NCBI GenBank assembly: GCA_037954325.1
Contig: JBBMNZ010000014.1
Coordinates: 18,471,956 to 18,535,955, forward strand
Length of the DNA: 64,000 nt
Direction: 5' to 3'
Origin: Fistularia commersonii
Taxonomy: Eukaryota > Chordata > Actinopteri > Syngnathiformes > Fistulariidae
This document shows, piece by piece, positions 33,511 through 46,885 of this stretch. How positions within the stretch are numbered: the stretch's first letter is position 1; each line of letters begins with the position of its first letter. The position numbers were made by a program, and so were the translations under genes. The notes under the pieces are model-generated. The model had not been told where the DNA came from and did not search any database. It saw nothing but the letters and a program-made list of their open reading frames with translations.

Positions 33511-36500
33511 TCTTCTTCTTCTTCTTCTTCTTTCGGCTTTTCCCGTTAGGGGTCGCCACAGCGAGTCAACTTTCTCCATCTAACCCTATTCTCTGTATCT
33601 TCCTCTCTCACACCAGCTACTTTCATATCCTCTCTCACTACGTCCATAAATCTTCTCTTTGGTCTTCCTCGAGACCTCTTGCCTGGCAGCTCCAATTCCA
33701 GCATCCGTCTACCAATATATTCACTATCTCTTCTCTGTACATGACCGAACCATCTCAGTCTGGCTTCTCTGACCTTCTCTCCAAAACATCGAACATGTGC
33801 CGTCCCTCTGATAGATTCATTCCTGATCCTATCCATCCTGGTCACTCCCAAAGAGAACCTCAACATCTTCATCTCTGCAACCTCTAGTTCTGCCTGCTGT
33901 CTTTTGGTCATTGTAACAGTTTCTAGTCCATACATCATCGCTGGTCTCACCACTGTCTTGTACACCTTTCCTTTTATTCTGGCCGATAGTCTTCTATCAC
34001 ATAGTACCCCTGACACTTTTCTCCACCCATTCCAACCTGCTTGGACCCGTCTCTTCACCTCTTTTCCGCACTCTCCGTTGCTCTGGACTGTTGACCCTAA
34101 GTACCTGAAATCCTCCAGCTTCTTGATCTCCATTCCCTGTAGCCTCACCGCTCCACCCGAGTTCCTCTCATTCACACACATATATTCTGTCTTGCTGCGA
34201 CTAACTTTCATTCCTCTCCTTTCCAGAGCATACCTCCACCTCTCCAGATTTTCCTCTACCTGTTGTCTGCTCTCACTACAGATCACAATGTCATCCGCAA
34301 ACATCATGGTCCATGGGGATTCCTGTCTAACCTCATCTGTCAGCCTATCCATCACCATTGCGAACAGGAAGGGGCTCAGTGCTGATCCCTGATGGAGTCC
34401 CACCTCCACCTTGAACTTCTCTGTTACCCCTACAGCACACCGTACCAGTGTCTCACAGCTAGCATACATGTCCTGCACCAGTCCAACATACTTCTCTGCC
34501 ACTCCAGACTTCCTCATACAATACCAGAGCTCCTCTCTTGGCACCCTGTCATATGCTTTTTCTAGGTCTACAAAAACGCAGTGCAACTCCCTCTGGCCTT
34601 CTCTGTACTTTTCTATTAGCATTCTCAACGCAAATACTGCATCTGTAGTACTCTTCCTAGGCATGAAGCCATACTGCTGTTCACAAATGCTGACTTCTGC
34701 TCTCAGTCTAGTTTCCACTACTCTTTCCCATAACTTCATTGTATGGCTCATCAACTTTATCCCTCTGTAGTTGCCACAATTCTGCACATCCCCTTTATTC
34801 TTAAAAATAGGCACCATCACACTTTGTCTCCATTCTTCAGGCATCTTCTCACTCTCTAAGATCCTGTTGAATAATCTAGTCAGAAAATCTACCGCTGCCT
34901 CTCCTAGACACTTCCACACCTCCACAGGTATATCATCAGGACCAACTGCTTTTCCACTCTTCATCCTCTTCAATGCCTTCTTCACTTCACTTTTACTAAT
35001 TTTTGCTACTTTGTGGTCTACAATAGTCACCTCTTCTACCCTTGCCTCTCTTTCATTTTCCACATTCATCAGTTCTTCAAAGTACTCTTTCCATCTTCCC
35101 ATCACTCTTCTAGCATCTGTCAATACATTTCCCTCTCTGTCCTTTATCACCCGGACCTGTTGTACATCCTTTGCATCTTTATCTCTCTGTCTCGCCAACC
35201 TGTATAGATCATTCTCACCCTCCTTACTATCCAACCGAGCATACAAGTCATCATAAGCCCGTTGTTTTGCCTTTGCTACCTCTATCTTTACCTTTCGCCG
35301 CACCTCCCTGAACTCCTGTCTGTTCTCTTCAGTCCTCTCAGTATCCCACTTCTTCTTCGCTAACCGCTTTCTCTGTATACACTCCTGCACTTCCTCATTC
35401 CACCACCAAGTCTCCTTATCTACTTTCCTTCCAGATGACACACCAAGTACTCTTTTACCTGTCTCCCTGATAACACTAGCTGTAGTTGTCCAATCATCTG
35501 GAAGCTCACCCTGACCACCCAGACCCTTTCTCAACTCCTCCCTGAAAACCATGCAACACTCCTCCCTTTTCAGCTTCCACCATTTTGTCCTCTGCTCTGC
35601 CTTTGTCCTCTTCATCTTCCTTGTCACCAGAGTCATCCTACAAACCACCATCCTATGCTGTCTGGCTACACTCTCACCTACAACTACTTTGCAGTCACTA
35701 ATCTCTTTCAGGTTACCCCGTCTATACAAGATGTAGTCTACCTGCGTGCTCCTACCTCCGCTCTTATAAGTTACCCTATGTTCCTGTTTTTTCTGGAAAA
35801 AGGTGTTCACTACAGCCATTTCCATCCTTTTTGCAAAATCTACCACCATCTGTCCCTCTGCATTCCTATCCTTGATACCAAATCTGCCCATCACTTCTTC
35901 ATCCCCTCTATTGCCTTCACCAACATGTCCATTGAAGTCTGCACCAATGACCACTCTCTCATTTCTGGGAATATTCTGCATCACTTCATCTAACTCATTC
36001 CAGAACTTCTCCTTCTCTTCAAATTCGCATCCCACCTGCGGGGCATAGCCACTAACAACATTGAGCATCACACCTTCGATTTCCAGTTTCAGACTCATAA
36101 GTCTATCTGACATTCTTTTCACCTCTAGGACGTTCCTAACAAACTCCTCCTTCAAGATAACTCCTACTCCATTTCTCTTCTTGTCAGTACCATAATAGTA
36201 CAACTTAAAGCCTGCTCCTAAGCTTCTAGCCTTACTACCTTTCCACCTGGTCTCCTGGACACACAGTATATCCACCTTCCTTCTCTGCATCATGTCGACC
36301 AGCTCTCTACCTTTTCCTGTCATGGTCCCAACATTCAAAGTCCCTACTCTCAGTCCCAGACTCTTTCCCTTCCTCCTCTCTCTCTGCTTCCGAACACGCA
36401 CTCCTCCTCTTCTTCTTGTTCTTGTTCTTCGACCCACAGTAGCCCAATTTCCATTAGTACCCTGTAGGTCATCAGTACCAATGGCGGTCGTTGTTAACCC

Positions 36501-36699
36501 GGTCCGCGACCGATCCGGTATGGTATAGTTTTGGTTGTCTCGCATATTTGGTTTTGGCAAAAGTTTTACGCCGGATGCCCTTCCTGACGCAACCCTCTGC
36601 ATTTATCCGGGCTTGGGACCGGCACAGGGAGACACTGCTCCGTGCCCCCCCAAGGCAGGCTTGGAGAGGCACGGGCCAGTGCCGCCCTGAGGCTGCATT
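33511..36699 (-). mobile_element. full-length RTE-clade LINE, copy B (youngest insertion)
   Basis: A complete element from 5' terminus (36,699) to GAA-rich tail (33,511), bracketed by a perfect 16-bp TSD. It sits inside an L1-like LINE, which itself sits inside RTE copy C, so it is the latest insertion of the nest. The ORF is intact. Confidence 0.97.
33546..36602 (-). CDS. RTE-clade LINE polyprotein (APE endonuclease + reverse transcriptase), copy B
   Basis: This is a 1018-codon uninterrupted ORF with the same architecture as copy A. The APE endonuclease occupies about 84-320 (Asn90, Glu117 in QETRW, Asp222 and Asn224 in GADFNGHVG, His316). The RT occupies about 540-810 (Asp679 in FVDLEKAYD, FADD at 768-771, GMKVSRSKTEY motif at 797-807). 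A thumb and C-terminal segment ends in RWRKLTRCGDP. Every motif I checked is present, and unlike copy A it keeps Asp at MDRLTDE (752) and Gly before LHQGS. With perfect TSDs and an intact frame it is the best candidate in the window for a recently mobile, possibly competent source element. The leader is about 97 bases, and the start ATG lies in a strongly conserved block. Confidence 0.95.
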   Translation of the reverse strand: MQRVASGRASGVKLLPKPNMRDNQNYTIPDRSRTGLTTTAIGTDDLQGTNGNWATVGRRTRTRRRGGVRVRKQRERRKGKSLGLRVGTLNVGTMTGKGRELVDMMQRRKVDILCVQETRWKGSKARSLGAGFKLYYYGTDKKRNGVGVILKEEFVRNVLEVKRMSDRLMSLKLEIEGVMLNVVSGYAPQVGCEFEEKEKFWNELDEVMQNIPRNERVVIGADFNGHVGEGNRGDEEVMGRFGIKDRNAEGQMVVDFAKRMEMAVVNTFFQKKQEHRVTYKSGGRSTQVDYILYRRGNLKEISDCKVVVGESVARQHRMVVCRMTLVTRKMKRTKAEQRTKWWKLKREECCMVFREELRKGLGGQGELPDDWTTTASVIRETGKRVLGVSSGRKVDKETWWWNEEVQECIQRKRLAKKKWDTERTEENRQEFREVRRKVKIEVAKAKQRAYDDLYARLDSKEGENDLYRLARQRDKDAKDVQQVRVIKDREGNVLTDARRVMGRWKEYFEELMNVENEREARVEEVTIVDHKVAKISKSEVKKALKRMKSGKAVGPDDIPVEVWKCLGEAAVDFLTRLFNRILESEKMPEEWRQSVMVPIFKNKGDVQNCGNYRGIKLMSHTMKLWERVVETRLRAEVSICEQQYGFMPRKSTTDAVFALRMLIEKYREGQRELHCVFVDLEKAYDRVPREELWYCMRKSGVAEKYVGLVQDMYASCETLVRCAVGVTEKFKVEVGLHQGSALSPFLFAMVMDRLTDEVRQESPWTMMFADDIVICSESRQQVEENLERWRYALERRGMKVSRSKTEYMCVNERNSGGAVRLQGMEIKKLEDFRYLGSTVQSNGECGKEVKRRVQAGWNGWRKVSGVLCDRRLSARIKGKVYKTVVRPAMMYGLETVTMTKRQQAELEVAEMKMLRFSLGVTRMDRIRNESIRGTAHVRCFGEKVREARLRWFGHVQRRDSEYIGRRMLELELPGKRSRGRPKRRFMDVVREDMKVAGVREEDTENRVRWRKLTRCGDP

Positions 36700-36715
36700 T
36701 GTACCCATAATAAAT
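36700..36715. repeat. target-site duplication, 5' side of RTE copy B
   Basis: Second copy of TGTACCCATAATAAAT, immediately outside the RTE 5' terminus. Confidence 0.95.
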
Positions 36716-38930
36716 TGCTGTGGATCAATTGGTCTGTTTATTTTAAAATCTCACTTATTTGTTTTTTTACCTCTTCCCAGAATTTCATCAGTTTAGGGCA
36801 GTCCCAAAAGATGTGGGAGAAGTCCCCCGTTATGCCACAGCCCCTCCAACACAGGGGAGAACAGTTATTATCATAAGAAGCTATTATCAAGGGAGTTTTA
36901 AAATACCTTATTCTTAACTTCCAGCTGAACTCCCTCCATGTTGGGCTGCTTAAACATTGTTGCCAGGGCAACCAAGAACTCTCCCATTCTCCATTAGCAA
37001 TCACGGCATTAGATTCCAGTTCCCATTTCGCTTTCACATCCAGTGTGTCTACTGAAGTGTCCATACGTATCCTGCCATATATATCTGATATTGTATTTTT
37101 AATGTTCATTTTGTTCTCAACTATCTCAATCAAATATTGTTCAAAATTAGTTGAAGCTTCTTTAATATTGTCCCATTCTTTGTGTGTCATCAAATAATGT
37201 CGAATTTGAAAATATCGAAATAAATCCTTAGAGTCAATGTCGTATTTTGCCTGAAGTTGTGAAAAAGCCCTCAGAGTTCTTCCTTCAAATAACTGATTTA
37301 TTGTTATTAAACCTTTCCCTGCCCATCTAATGAAACCACCGTCCATCTTTGCTGGCAGAAAGTCACCTGCTGCTGTTATTTTTGCTGCCCTTGATAGGGA
37401 TAGAGGTAGATTCAGGAATCGTCGTGTCTTTTCCCAAACCTTAAGTGTATGGTTGACATATTCATTTTGTATCTTAAGTCCACGTCTTGCTTTTGAATTT
37501 AGAAAGGGGAGAGTTGAAAGCGACACATTTTTAACTGAACCTTGCTCTATATGCACCCATCTTGTGTCCATATCTAGTTTTATCCATGAGACCATTTTTC
37601 CAAGTTGTGCTGCCAGGTAGTAACTTCTTAAGTGTGGCAAGGCCAATCCGCCCTTATCTCTGGGTGCAAAGAGTATTTTCAATCTCACTCTGGGCCTCTT
37701 GTTCTGCCATTTATATTTGGAAATGAGCTTATCCAGTGATGTGAAGGTAGATACAGGAACAGTGATAGGCAGAGCATTGAACAGAAACAGCATTCTAGGT
37801 AGGACATTCATCCTGATACTTTCTATCCTCCCAACTAAGGACAAAGGAAGCACCTCCCATCTTTCCATGTCATTTTTGATCTGAGAAATTAGTTTACCAT
37901 AATTTGCCTTATATAGCTGACTTGTGTCGTGTGTGAGAATGATTCCCAGGTATCTGAAGCCCCCTTTTGACCACTTGAATTTCACCTCTCCATCCAAGCA
38001 TGTCGGCCAGCATCCTGTTATCATCATTGCTTCTGATTTCCCCTCATTCACCTTGTACCCTGACACCTCCCCATAGTCCCTCAGGCATTGCATAAGGGCC
38101 GGTATAGATGACTGAGGGTTTCTTATAAACAAAAGAACGTCATCCGCGAACAACGAAATTTTGTGTATCTCCCCTCCTTCATCTACTACTCCCTCGATCT
38201 GATCGTTTGCCCTTATCAATTCAGCAAGCGGTTCAATACACAATGCGAACAAAATAGGTGAGATTGGGTTCCCCTGCCTGACTCCTTTTTTAAGGTGGAA
38301 AAATTGTGAGCAGTACCCATTCACCCTGACTCTTGATATTGGGTCTTTATTCAGTGCTTCAATCCATTTTATAAATGTCAAATTAAATCCCACTTGTTCC
38401 ATAGTAAATTTCAGATATGTCCAGTCCACCCTGTCGAACGCCTTCTCAGCATCTAGACTGAGAAGCATTGACGGGTGAACTGAATGTCTTGCCAATGATT
38501 GTACATTTAATGCTCTTCTAATATTGTTTGCTCCTTGTCGACCTGGTATGAAACCGGTCTGGTCTGGATTAATCAATTTACCTTAGTATTTCTGCATTCT
38601 GTTTGCTAATATGGCACTAATAATCTTTACGTCATTCCCCAACAAACTGATCGGCCTATAGGCACCACAATCTAATGGATCTTTCCCCTCTTTGTGTATA
38701 ACCGTTATTACTGCCTCAGACCAGCTCTGAGGTGGGTCATTTTCCTGTAAGGCATAATTAAAGATCTGGCAAAGTTTTGGCACAAGCTCCTCTCCAAAGG
38801 CCTTATAAAATTCACCTGGTAGACCATCTGTGCCAGGGGATTTGTTGTTTTTTAATGATTTAATAATGTCTCGTATCTCCTTTCTCGGATAGGAGCGATT
38901 AATTCGTCCGCCTCAGATGCAGAGTTTTCT
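36716..38930 (-). mobile_element. L1-like LINE, 5'-truncated, RT to near C-terminus
   Basis: The minus-strand insertion starts mid-ORF2 at about 38,930 and joins RTE copy C there. The start is 5'-truncated, and the fused sequence CTCTCCTTTGCAGAGC sits where RTE reads CCTCTCCTTTCCAGAGC, suggesting microhomology. About 290 bases of the host RTE are missing at the insertion point. Confidence 0.85.
36738..38783 (-). pseudogene. L1-like ORF2 (reverse transcriptase and C-terminal region), broken
   Basis: A 66-codon frame (38,783-38,583) ends at a TAA and continues in the same frame as a 612-codon ORF (38,576-36,738), so a single nonsense codon separates them. RT motifs are DCGAYRPISLLGNDVKI, QTGFIPGRQGANNIRRAL, LSLDAEKAFDRVDW (catalytic Asp), GVRQGNPISPILFALC and ISLFADDVLLF. 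The C-terminal region includes LRIRYFKTPL and CWRGCGITGDFSHIFWDCPK (Cys/His motif). The frame ends at 36,738 by a one-base shift and resumes at 33,503. The endonuclease and ORF1 are absent because of 5' truncation. Confidence 0.88.
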
Positions 38931-41322
38931 CTCTCCTTTGCAGAGCATACCTCCATCTCTCTAGATTTTCCTCTACCTGTTGTCTGCTCTCACTACAGAT
39001 CACGATGTCATCTGCAAACTTCATGGTCCATGAGGATTCCTGTCTAACCTCATCTGTCAGCCTGTCCATCACCATTGCGAACAAGAAGGGGCTCAGAGCT
39101 GATCCCTGATGGAGTCCCACTTCCACCTTGAACTTCTCGGTTACCCCTACAGCACACCGTACCAGTGTCTCACAGCTAGCATACATGTCCTGCACCAGTC
39201 TAACATACTTCTCTGTCACTCCAGACTTCCTCATACAATACCAGAGCTCCTCTCTTGGCACCCTGTCATATGCCTTTTCTAGGTCTACAAAAACACAAAC
39301 CAGCTCCCTCTGGCCTTCTCTGTACTTTTCTATTAGCATTCTCAACGCAAATACTGCATCTGTAGTACTCTTCCTAGGCATGAAGCCATACTGCTGTTCA
39401 CAAATGCTGACTTCTGCTCTCAGTCTAGTTTCCACTACTCTTTCCCATAGCTTCATTGTATGGCTCATCAACTTTATCCCTCTGTAGTTGCCACAATTCT
39501 GCACATCCCCTTTATTCTTAAAAATAGGCACCATCACACTTTGTCTCCATTCTTCAGGCATCTTCTCACTCTCTAAGATCTTGTTGAATAATCTAGTCAG
39601 AAAATCTACCGCGGCCTCTCCTAGACACTTCCACACCTCCACAGGTATATCATCAGGACCAACTGCTTTTCCACTCTTCATCCTCTTCAATGCCTTCCTC
39701 ACTTCACTTTTACTAATTTTTGCTACTTTGTGGTCTACAATAATCACCTCTTCTACCCTTGCCTCTCTTTCATTTTCCACATTCATCAGCCCTTCAAAGT
39801 ACTCTTTCCATCTTCCCATCACTTTTCTAGCATGTGTCAATACATTTCCCTCTCTGTCCTTAATCACCCGGACCTGTTGTACATCCTTTCCATCTTCATC
39901 TCTCTGTTTCGCCAACCTGTATAGATCATTCTCACCCTCCTTACTATCTTACCGAGCATACAAGTCATCATAAGCCCTTTGTTTTGCCTTTGCTACCTCT
40001 ATCTTTACCTTTCGCCGCATCTCCCTGAACTCCTGTCTGTTCTCTTCAGTCCTCTCAGTATCCCACTTCCTCTTTGCTAACCGCTTTCTCTGTATACACT
40101 CCTGCACTTCCTCATTCCACCACCAAGTCTCCTTATCTACTTTCCTTCCAGATGACACACCAAGTACTCTTCTACCTGTCTCCCTGATAACACTAGCTGT
40201 TGTTGTCCAATCATCTGGAAGCTCACCCTGACCACCCAAACCCTCTCTCAACTCCTCCCTGAAAACCATGCAACACTCCTCCCTTTTCAGCTTCCACCAT
40301 TTTGTCCTCTTCTCTGCCTTTGTCCTCTTCATCTTCCTTGTCACCAGAGTCATCGTACAAACCACCATCCTTTGCTGTCTGGCTACACTCCCACCTACAA
40401 CAACTACTTTGCAGTCACTGGTCTCTTTCAGGTTACCTCGTCTATACAAGATGTAGTCTACCTGCTTGCTCCTACCTCCGCTCTTGTAAGTTACCCTATG
40501 TTCCTGTTTTTTCTGGAAAAAGGTATTCACTACACCCATTTCCATCCTTTTTGCAAAATCTACCACCATCTGTCCCTCTGCATTCCTATCCTGGATACCA
40601 AATCTGCCCATCATTTCTTCATCCCCTCTATTGCCTTCACCAACATGTCCATTGAAGTCTGCACCAATGACCACTCTCTCATTTCTGGGAATATTCTGCA
40701 TCACTTCATCCAACTCATTCCAGAACTTCTCCTTCTCTTCAGATTCACATCCCACCTGCGGGGCATAGCCGCTAACAACATTGAGCATCACACCTTCAAT
40801 TTCCAGTTTCAGACTCATAAGTCTATCTGACATTCTTTTCACCTCTAGGACGTTCCTTACAAACTCCTCCTTCAAGATAACTCCTACTCCATTTCTCTTC
40901 TTGTCAGTACCATAATAGTACAAGTTAAAGCCTGCTCCTAAGCTTCTAGCCTTACTACCTTTACACTTGGTCTCCTGGACACACAGTATATCCACCTTCC
41001 TTCTCTGCATCATGTCCACCAACTCTCTACCTTTTCCTGTCATGGTCCCAATATTCAAAGTCCCTACTCTCAGTCCCAGGCTCTTTCCTTTCCTCCTTTC
41101 TCTCTGCTTCCGAGCACGCACTCCTCCTCTTCTTCTTGTTCTTGTTCTTCGACCCACAGTAGCCCAATTTCCATTAGTACCCTGTAGGTCATCAGTATCA
41201 ATGGCGGTCGTTGTTAACCCAGTCCATGACCGATCCCGTACGGTATAGTTTTGGTTGACTCGCATGTTTGGTTTTGGCAAAAGTTTTACGCCGGATGCCC
41301 TTCCTGACGCAACCTTCTGCAT
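38899..41322 (-). pseudogene. RTE polyprotein of copy C, one nonsense codon and 3' interruption
   Basis: Codons 1-457 are open (41,322-39,949). A TAA at the place where copies A and B read TTG (Leu in YARLDSKEG) stops it. The same frame is then open to 38,899, the last few codons being foreign L1 sequence. Endonuclease motifs are mostly intact, but QETRWKG has become QETKCKG. RT motifs up to FADD are present. Being the outermost insertion, it is older than copy B, which agrees with its decay. Confidence 0.9.
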
Positions 41323-41419
41323 TTATCTGGGCTTGGGACCGGCACAGGGAGACACTGCTCCGTGCCCCCCCCAAGGCAGGCTTGGAGAGACACAGGCCAG
41401 TGCCGCCCTGTGACTGCAT
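38931..41419 (-). mobile_element. RTE-clade LINE copy C, 5' segment
   Basis: From the 5' terminus (41,419, next to TSD copy 41,421-41,437) to residue about 795, where the L1-like insertion begins. With 32,655-33,068 it forms one full-length insertion. Its 5' end points toward rpl10 and lies only about 316 bases from the predicted rpl10 start site. Confidence 0.92.
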
Positions 41420-41420
41420 T

Positions 41421-41437
41421 TGCAATTCCATTTAAAC
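41421..41437. repeat. target-site duplication, 5' side of RTE copy C
   Basis: TGCAATTCCATTTAAAC, identical to 32,638-32,654. Confidence 0.95.
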
Positions 41438-41468
41438 ATTTCTTTTAATTCAACCTTTTCAAAAGGCA

Positions 41469-41525
41469 GTCAATATTGACCGATATTGTTAACAATACTT
41501 ATATTAACCTTTATTGTTAACAATA
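41469..41525. repeat. cluster of perfect palindromes upstream of rpl10
   Basis: GTCAATATTGAC (41,469-41,480) is followed by TATTGTTAACAATA twice (41,484-41,497 and 41,512-41,525). Each is a perfect palindrome, and the two 14-mers start 28 bases apart. It is about 210 bases upstream of the predicted start site. Function unknown. Confidence 0.8.
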
Positions 41526-41684
41526 TAAGTCAATATGATTTCCCGGTAACTTGTTGAAAGTCAAAAATCACAGCTTTGGATATAAGAATAAATTGAACAT
41601 ATTTTGTACAATTTGTATGCTTATAATTTCTCGATATGAGTTTAATAATGTAAATAATAATGTAACGTTCACTTCAAGGAAAAC

Positions 41685-41753
41685 ACAATTTCCCAGAAGC
41701 CCGTGGTCTATATTATGTAGCGGAAGTGACTTCAACTTCCTTTCCTCCATTAG
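41685..41753 (+). promoter_or_regulatory. rpl10: rpl10 core promoter and TOP leader exon
   Basis: ACAATTTCCCAGAAGCC (41,685-41,701) resembles the ZNF143/SBS element common in vertebrate housekeeping promoters. CGGAAGTGAC (41,721-41,730) is an ETS/GABP-type site. The transcript probably starts at C41,736 in CTTCCTTTCCTCC, a 5' terminal oligopyrimidine (TOP) tract typical of ribosomal protein mRNAs and a target of mTOR-dependent translational control. The non-coding leader exon ends at 41,753 before GTGAGT. A leader intron runs to the acceptor at 41,876. There is no TATA box. Confidence 0.75.
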
Positions 41754-41885
41754 GTGAGTGCGTGGTACATCGCGGCTTCTTTTGCTCTCGGAAAAAATCT
41801 CGATCGCTCTTGTTATCTTTCAAAAAAACGAGAGAAATTAGCCAAATTTGACACTTTTACCTGTGTCTCTTTGTAGATTGCCATA

Positions 41886-45141
<3,256 letters not shown>

Positions 45142-45159
45142 ATTTGACAGCCATTATCC

Positions 45160-45165
45160 AATAAA
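45160..45165 (+). terminator. rpl10: rpl10 polyadenylation signal
   Basis: AATAAA begins 18 bases after the stop codon (45,139-45,141), giving the very short 3' UTR usual for ribosomal protein genes. Confidence 0.9.
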
Positions 45166-46485
45166 ATGGGTTTGACTACAAACATGGCCCTTGTTTTCTG
45201 ATTCAACCTTGGACTTTTTGACCGGAAGAGGGAGGACAAAGGCAAATGCAGAATAGCTCTTTAACAACTCAAATATAAAACACTCAAATCAATCTACAGC
45301 TAGTCACATTTGACTTCCGACAAGGCTGTAGCTATCAAAGTCAGTGTTGATATGCTGTCATCCAGTCCTGTCAGCAACATTCATTCAAAGTGTGACCTAT
45401 TACACAAGAATTTCCAAAATTCATTATGTAAGTCGAAAGTGGTACCAATTACAACCAAGTTTCCGATAGTAACTTATTATCATTAGTTACTACTTTTAGG
45501 AGATATTAGTTAAAACATTTAAAAAAAAACATGTTGTACCCTACATGAAATCACAAAGCAAATGTGACTGGCTGAAAGTGATTTTTTTTTTCCAAGTCCA
45601 AAGCACATTTATTTAAATGACCTGCATCTGTCCTTGGTGTAACTAACCTACATACTGTTGTTTTAAAGCAGTAAGTCTGGAAATCTCAGTGCAGCTTCTG
45701 AAAAACTTAAGGATGTAACCATTTTCATATTAAGTTTAATGTGTTTGAGGACATTGGGTCATTCGAATTTTTTTCATTCAGACAAGCCGAACAACTAGAA
45801 AACAAAAATATATGAACATACCAATATCAATAATGTAACTATATTAAAAACACAACAAACACCTTTCATCGCACACAAATTTATGAAAAATTTGATTCAA
45901 TTGTGAAAAAGTGATGGCTCTTTGACCACAGTTGGCTTTTTGCCCAGAGTACTACAGGGAAGACACCTGCTCTAATGTTAACAGATTTGAAGGTTTTTGT
46001 TCAGAAACAATAACAGGTGTACATTTTCCCCTTTCATTACACTTCTTGAATTTACAATTGCATGTAGAGAGTTTGAGTTTTAAAAATCCCATTGGTTAAG
46101 CACTGACACTAAACAAGATACAGTCAGAAGATTGTAAATTGCAGTATTTATCTTGATAACAGAAACAATGCCATCAACTTACCATTGTTAGTAATAGTGA
46201 ACAGAGATGAAAGTTCCCCAGGTTGTCAATGCATTCAGAATAATTTTATTCCACCTTTAATAGTTATTAGACGTAATTGGACCTTGTTGGAACCTTGTCA
46301 CAAAATAGGTCTTTTTAATTGGCCTTCAGCGACAAACACATTTTCTCTGGTTCTGATTTCTTGCCAGCATCTTGGAACTTGCTTAAACAGGGTCTTAAAG
46401 GACAGCTGTCGGCCATCTTAAATACATAATTTAAATAATAATCTATCCTTTATTAATCCCCATGGGGTGAGACCAGCAGTGCTGT
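45166..46485. other. unassigned AT-rich DNA downstream of rpl10
   Basis: No gene, RNA or transposon recognised. Confidence 0.5.
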
Positions 46486-46489
46486 ATAG

Positions 46490-46885
46490 CCAAGAAAAAA
46501 TTAAAATGATGAGAAAACAGGAGGCAGAGCTAGAGGTAGCAGAGATGAAGATGCTAATGTTCTCTTAGGGAGTGACCAGGATGGATAGGATCAGAAACAA
46601 GTCTATCACGATAGATATTTTTGAGCGAAGATCAGAGGAGCCGGACTGAGATGGTTCAGTTATGTACAGAGGAGGGATAGTGAATATATTGGTAGATGGA
46701 TGCTGGAATTGGAGCTGCAAGGTAGGAGGCCTCGAGGAAGACCAGAGAGGATTTAAGGATGTTGTGAGAGAGGATATGAAGTTAGTTGGTGTGAGAGAGG
46801 AGGATACAGAGAATATTGTTTGCTGGAGAAGGCTGATTCGCTGTGGCGACCCCTGAAGGGAAAAGTCAGAAGCAGAAGGAAAATT
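46490..46885 (+). mobile_element. RTE-clade LINE fragment, 3' end
   Basis: The plus strand encodes a decayed C-terminal region (QEAELEVAEMKML..., then GFKDVVREDMKLVGVREEDT) and the 3' terminus CGCTGTGGCGACCCCTGAAG with a short AGAAG tail. Frameshifted and 5'-truncated. Confidence 0.85.
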
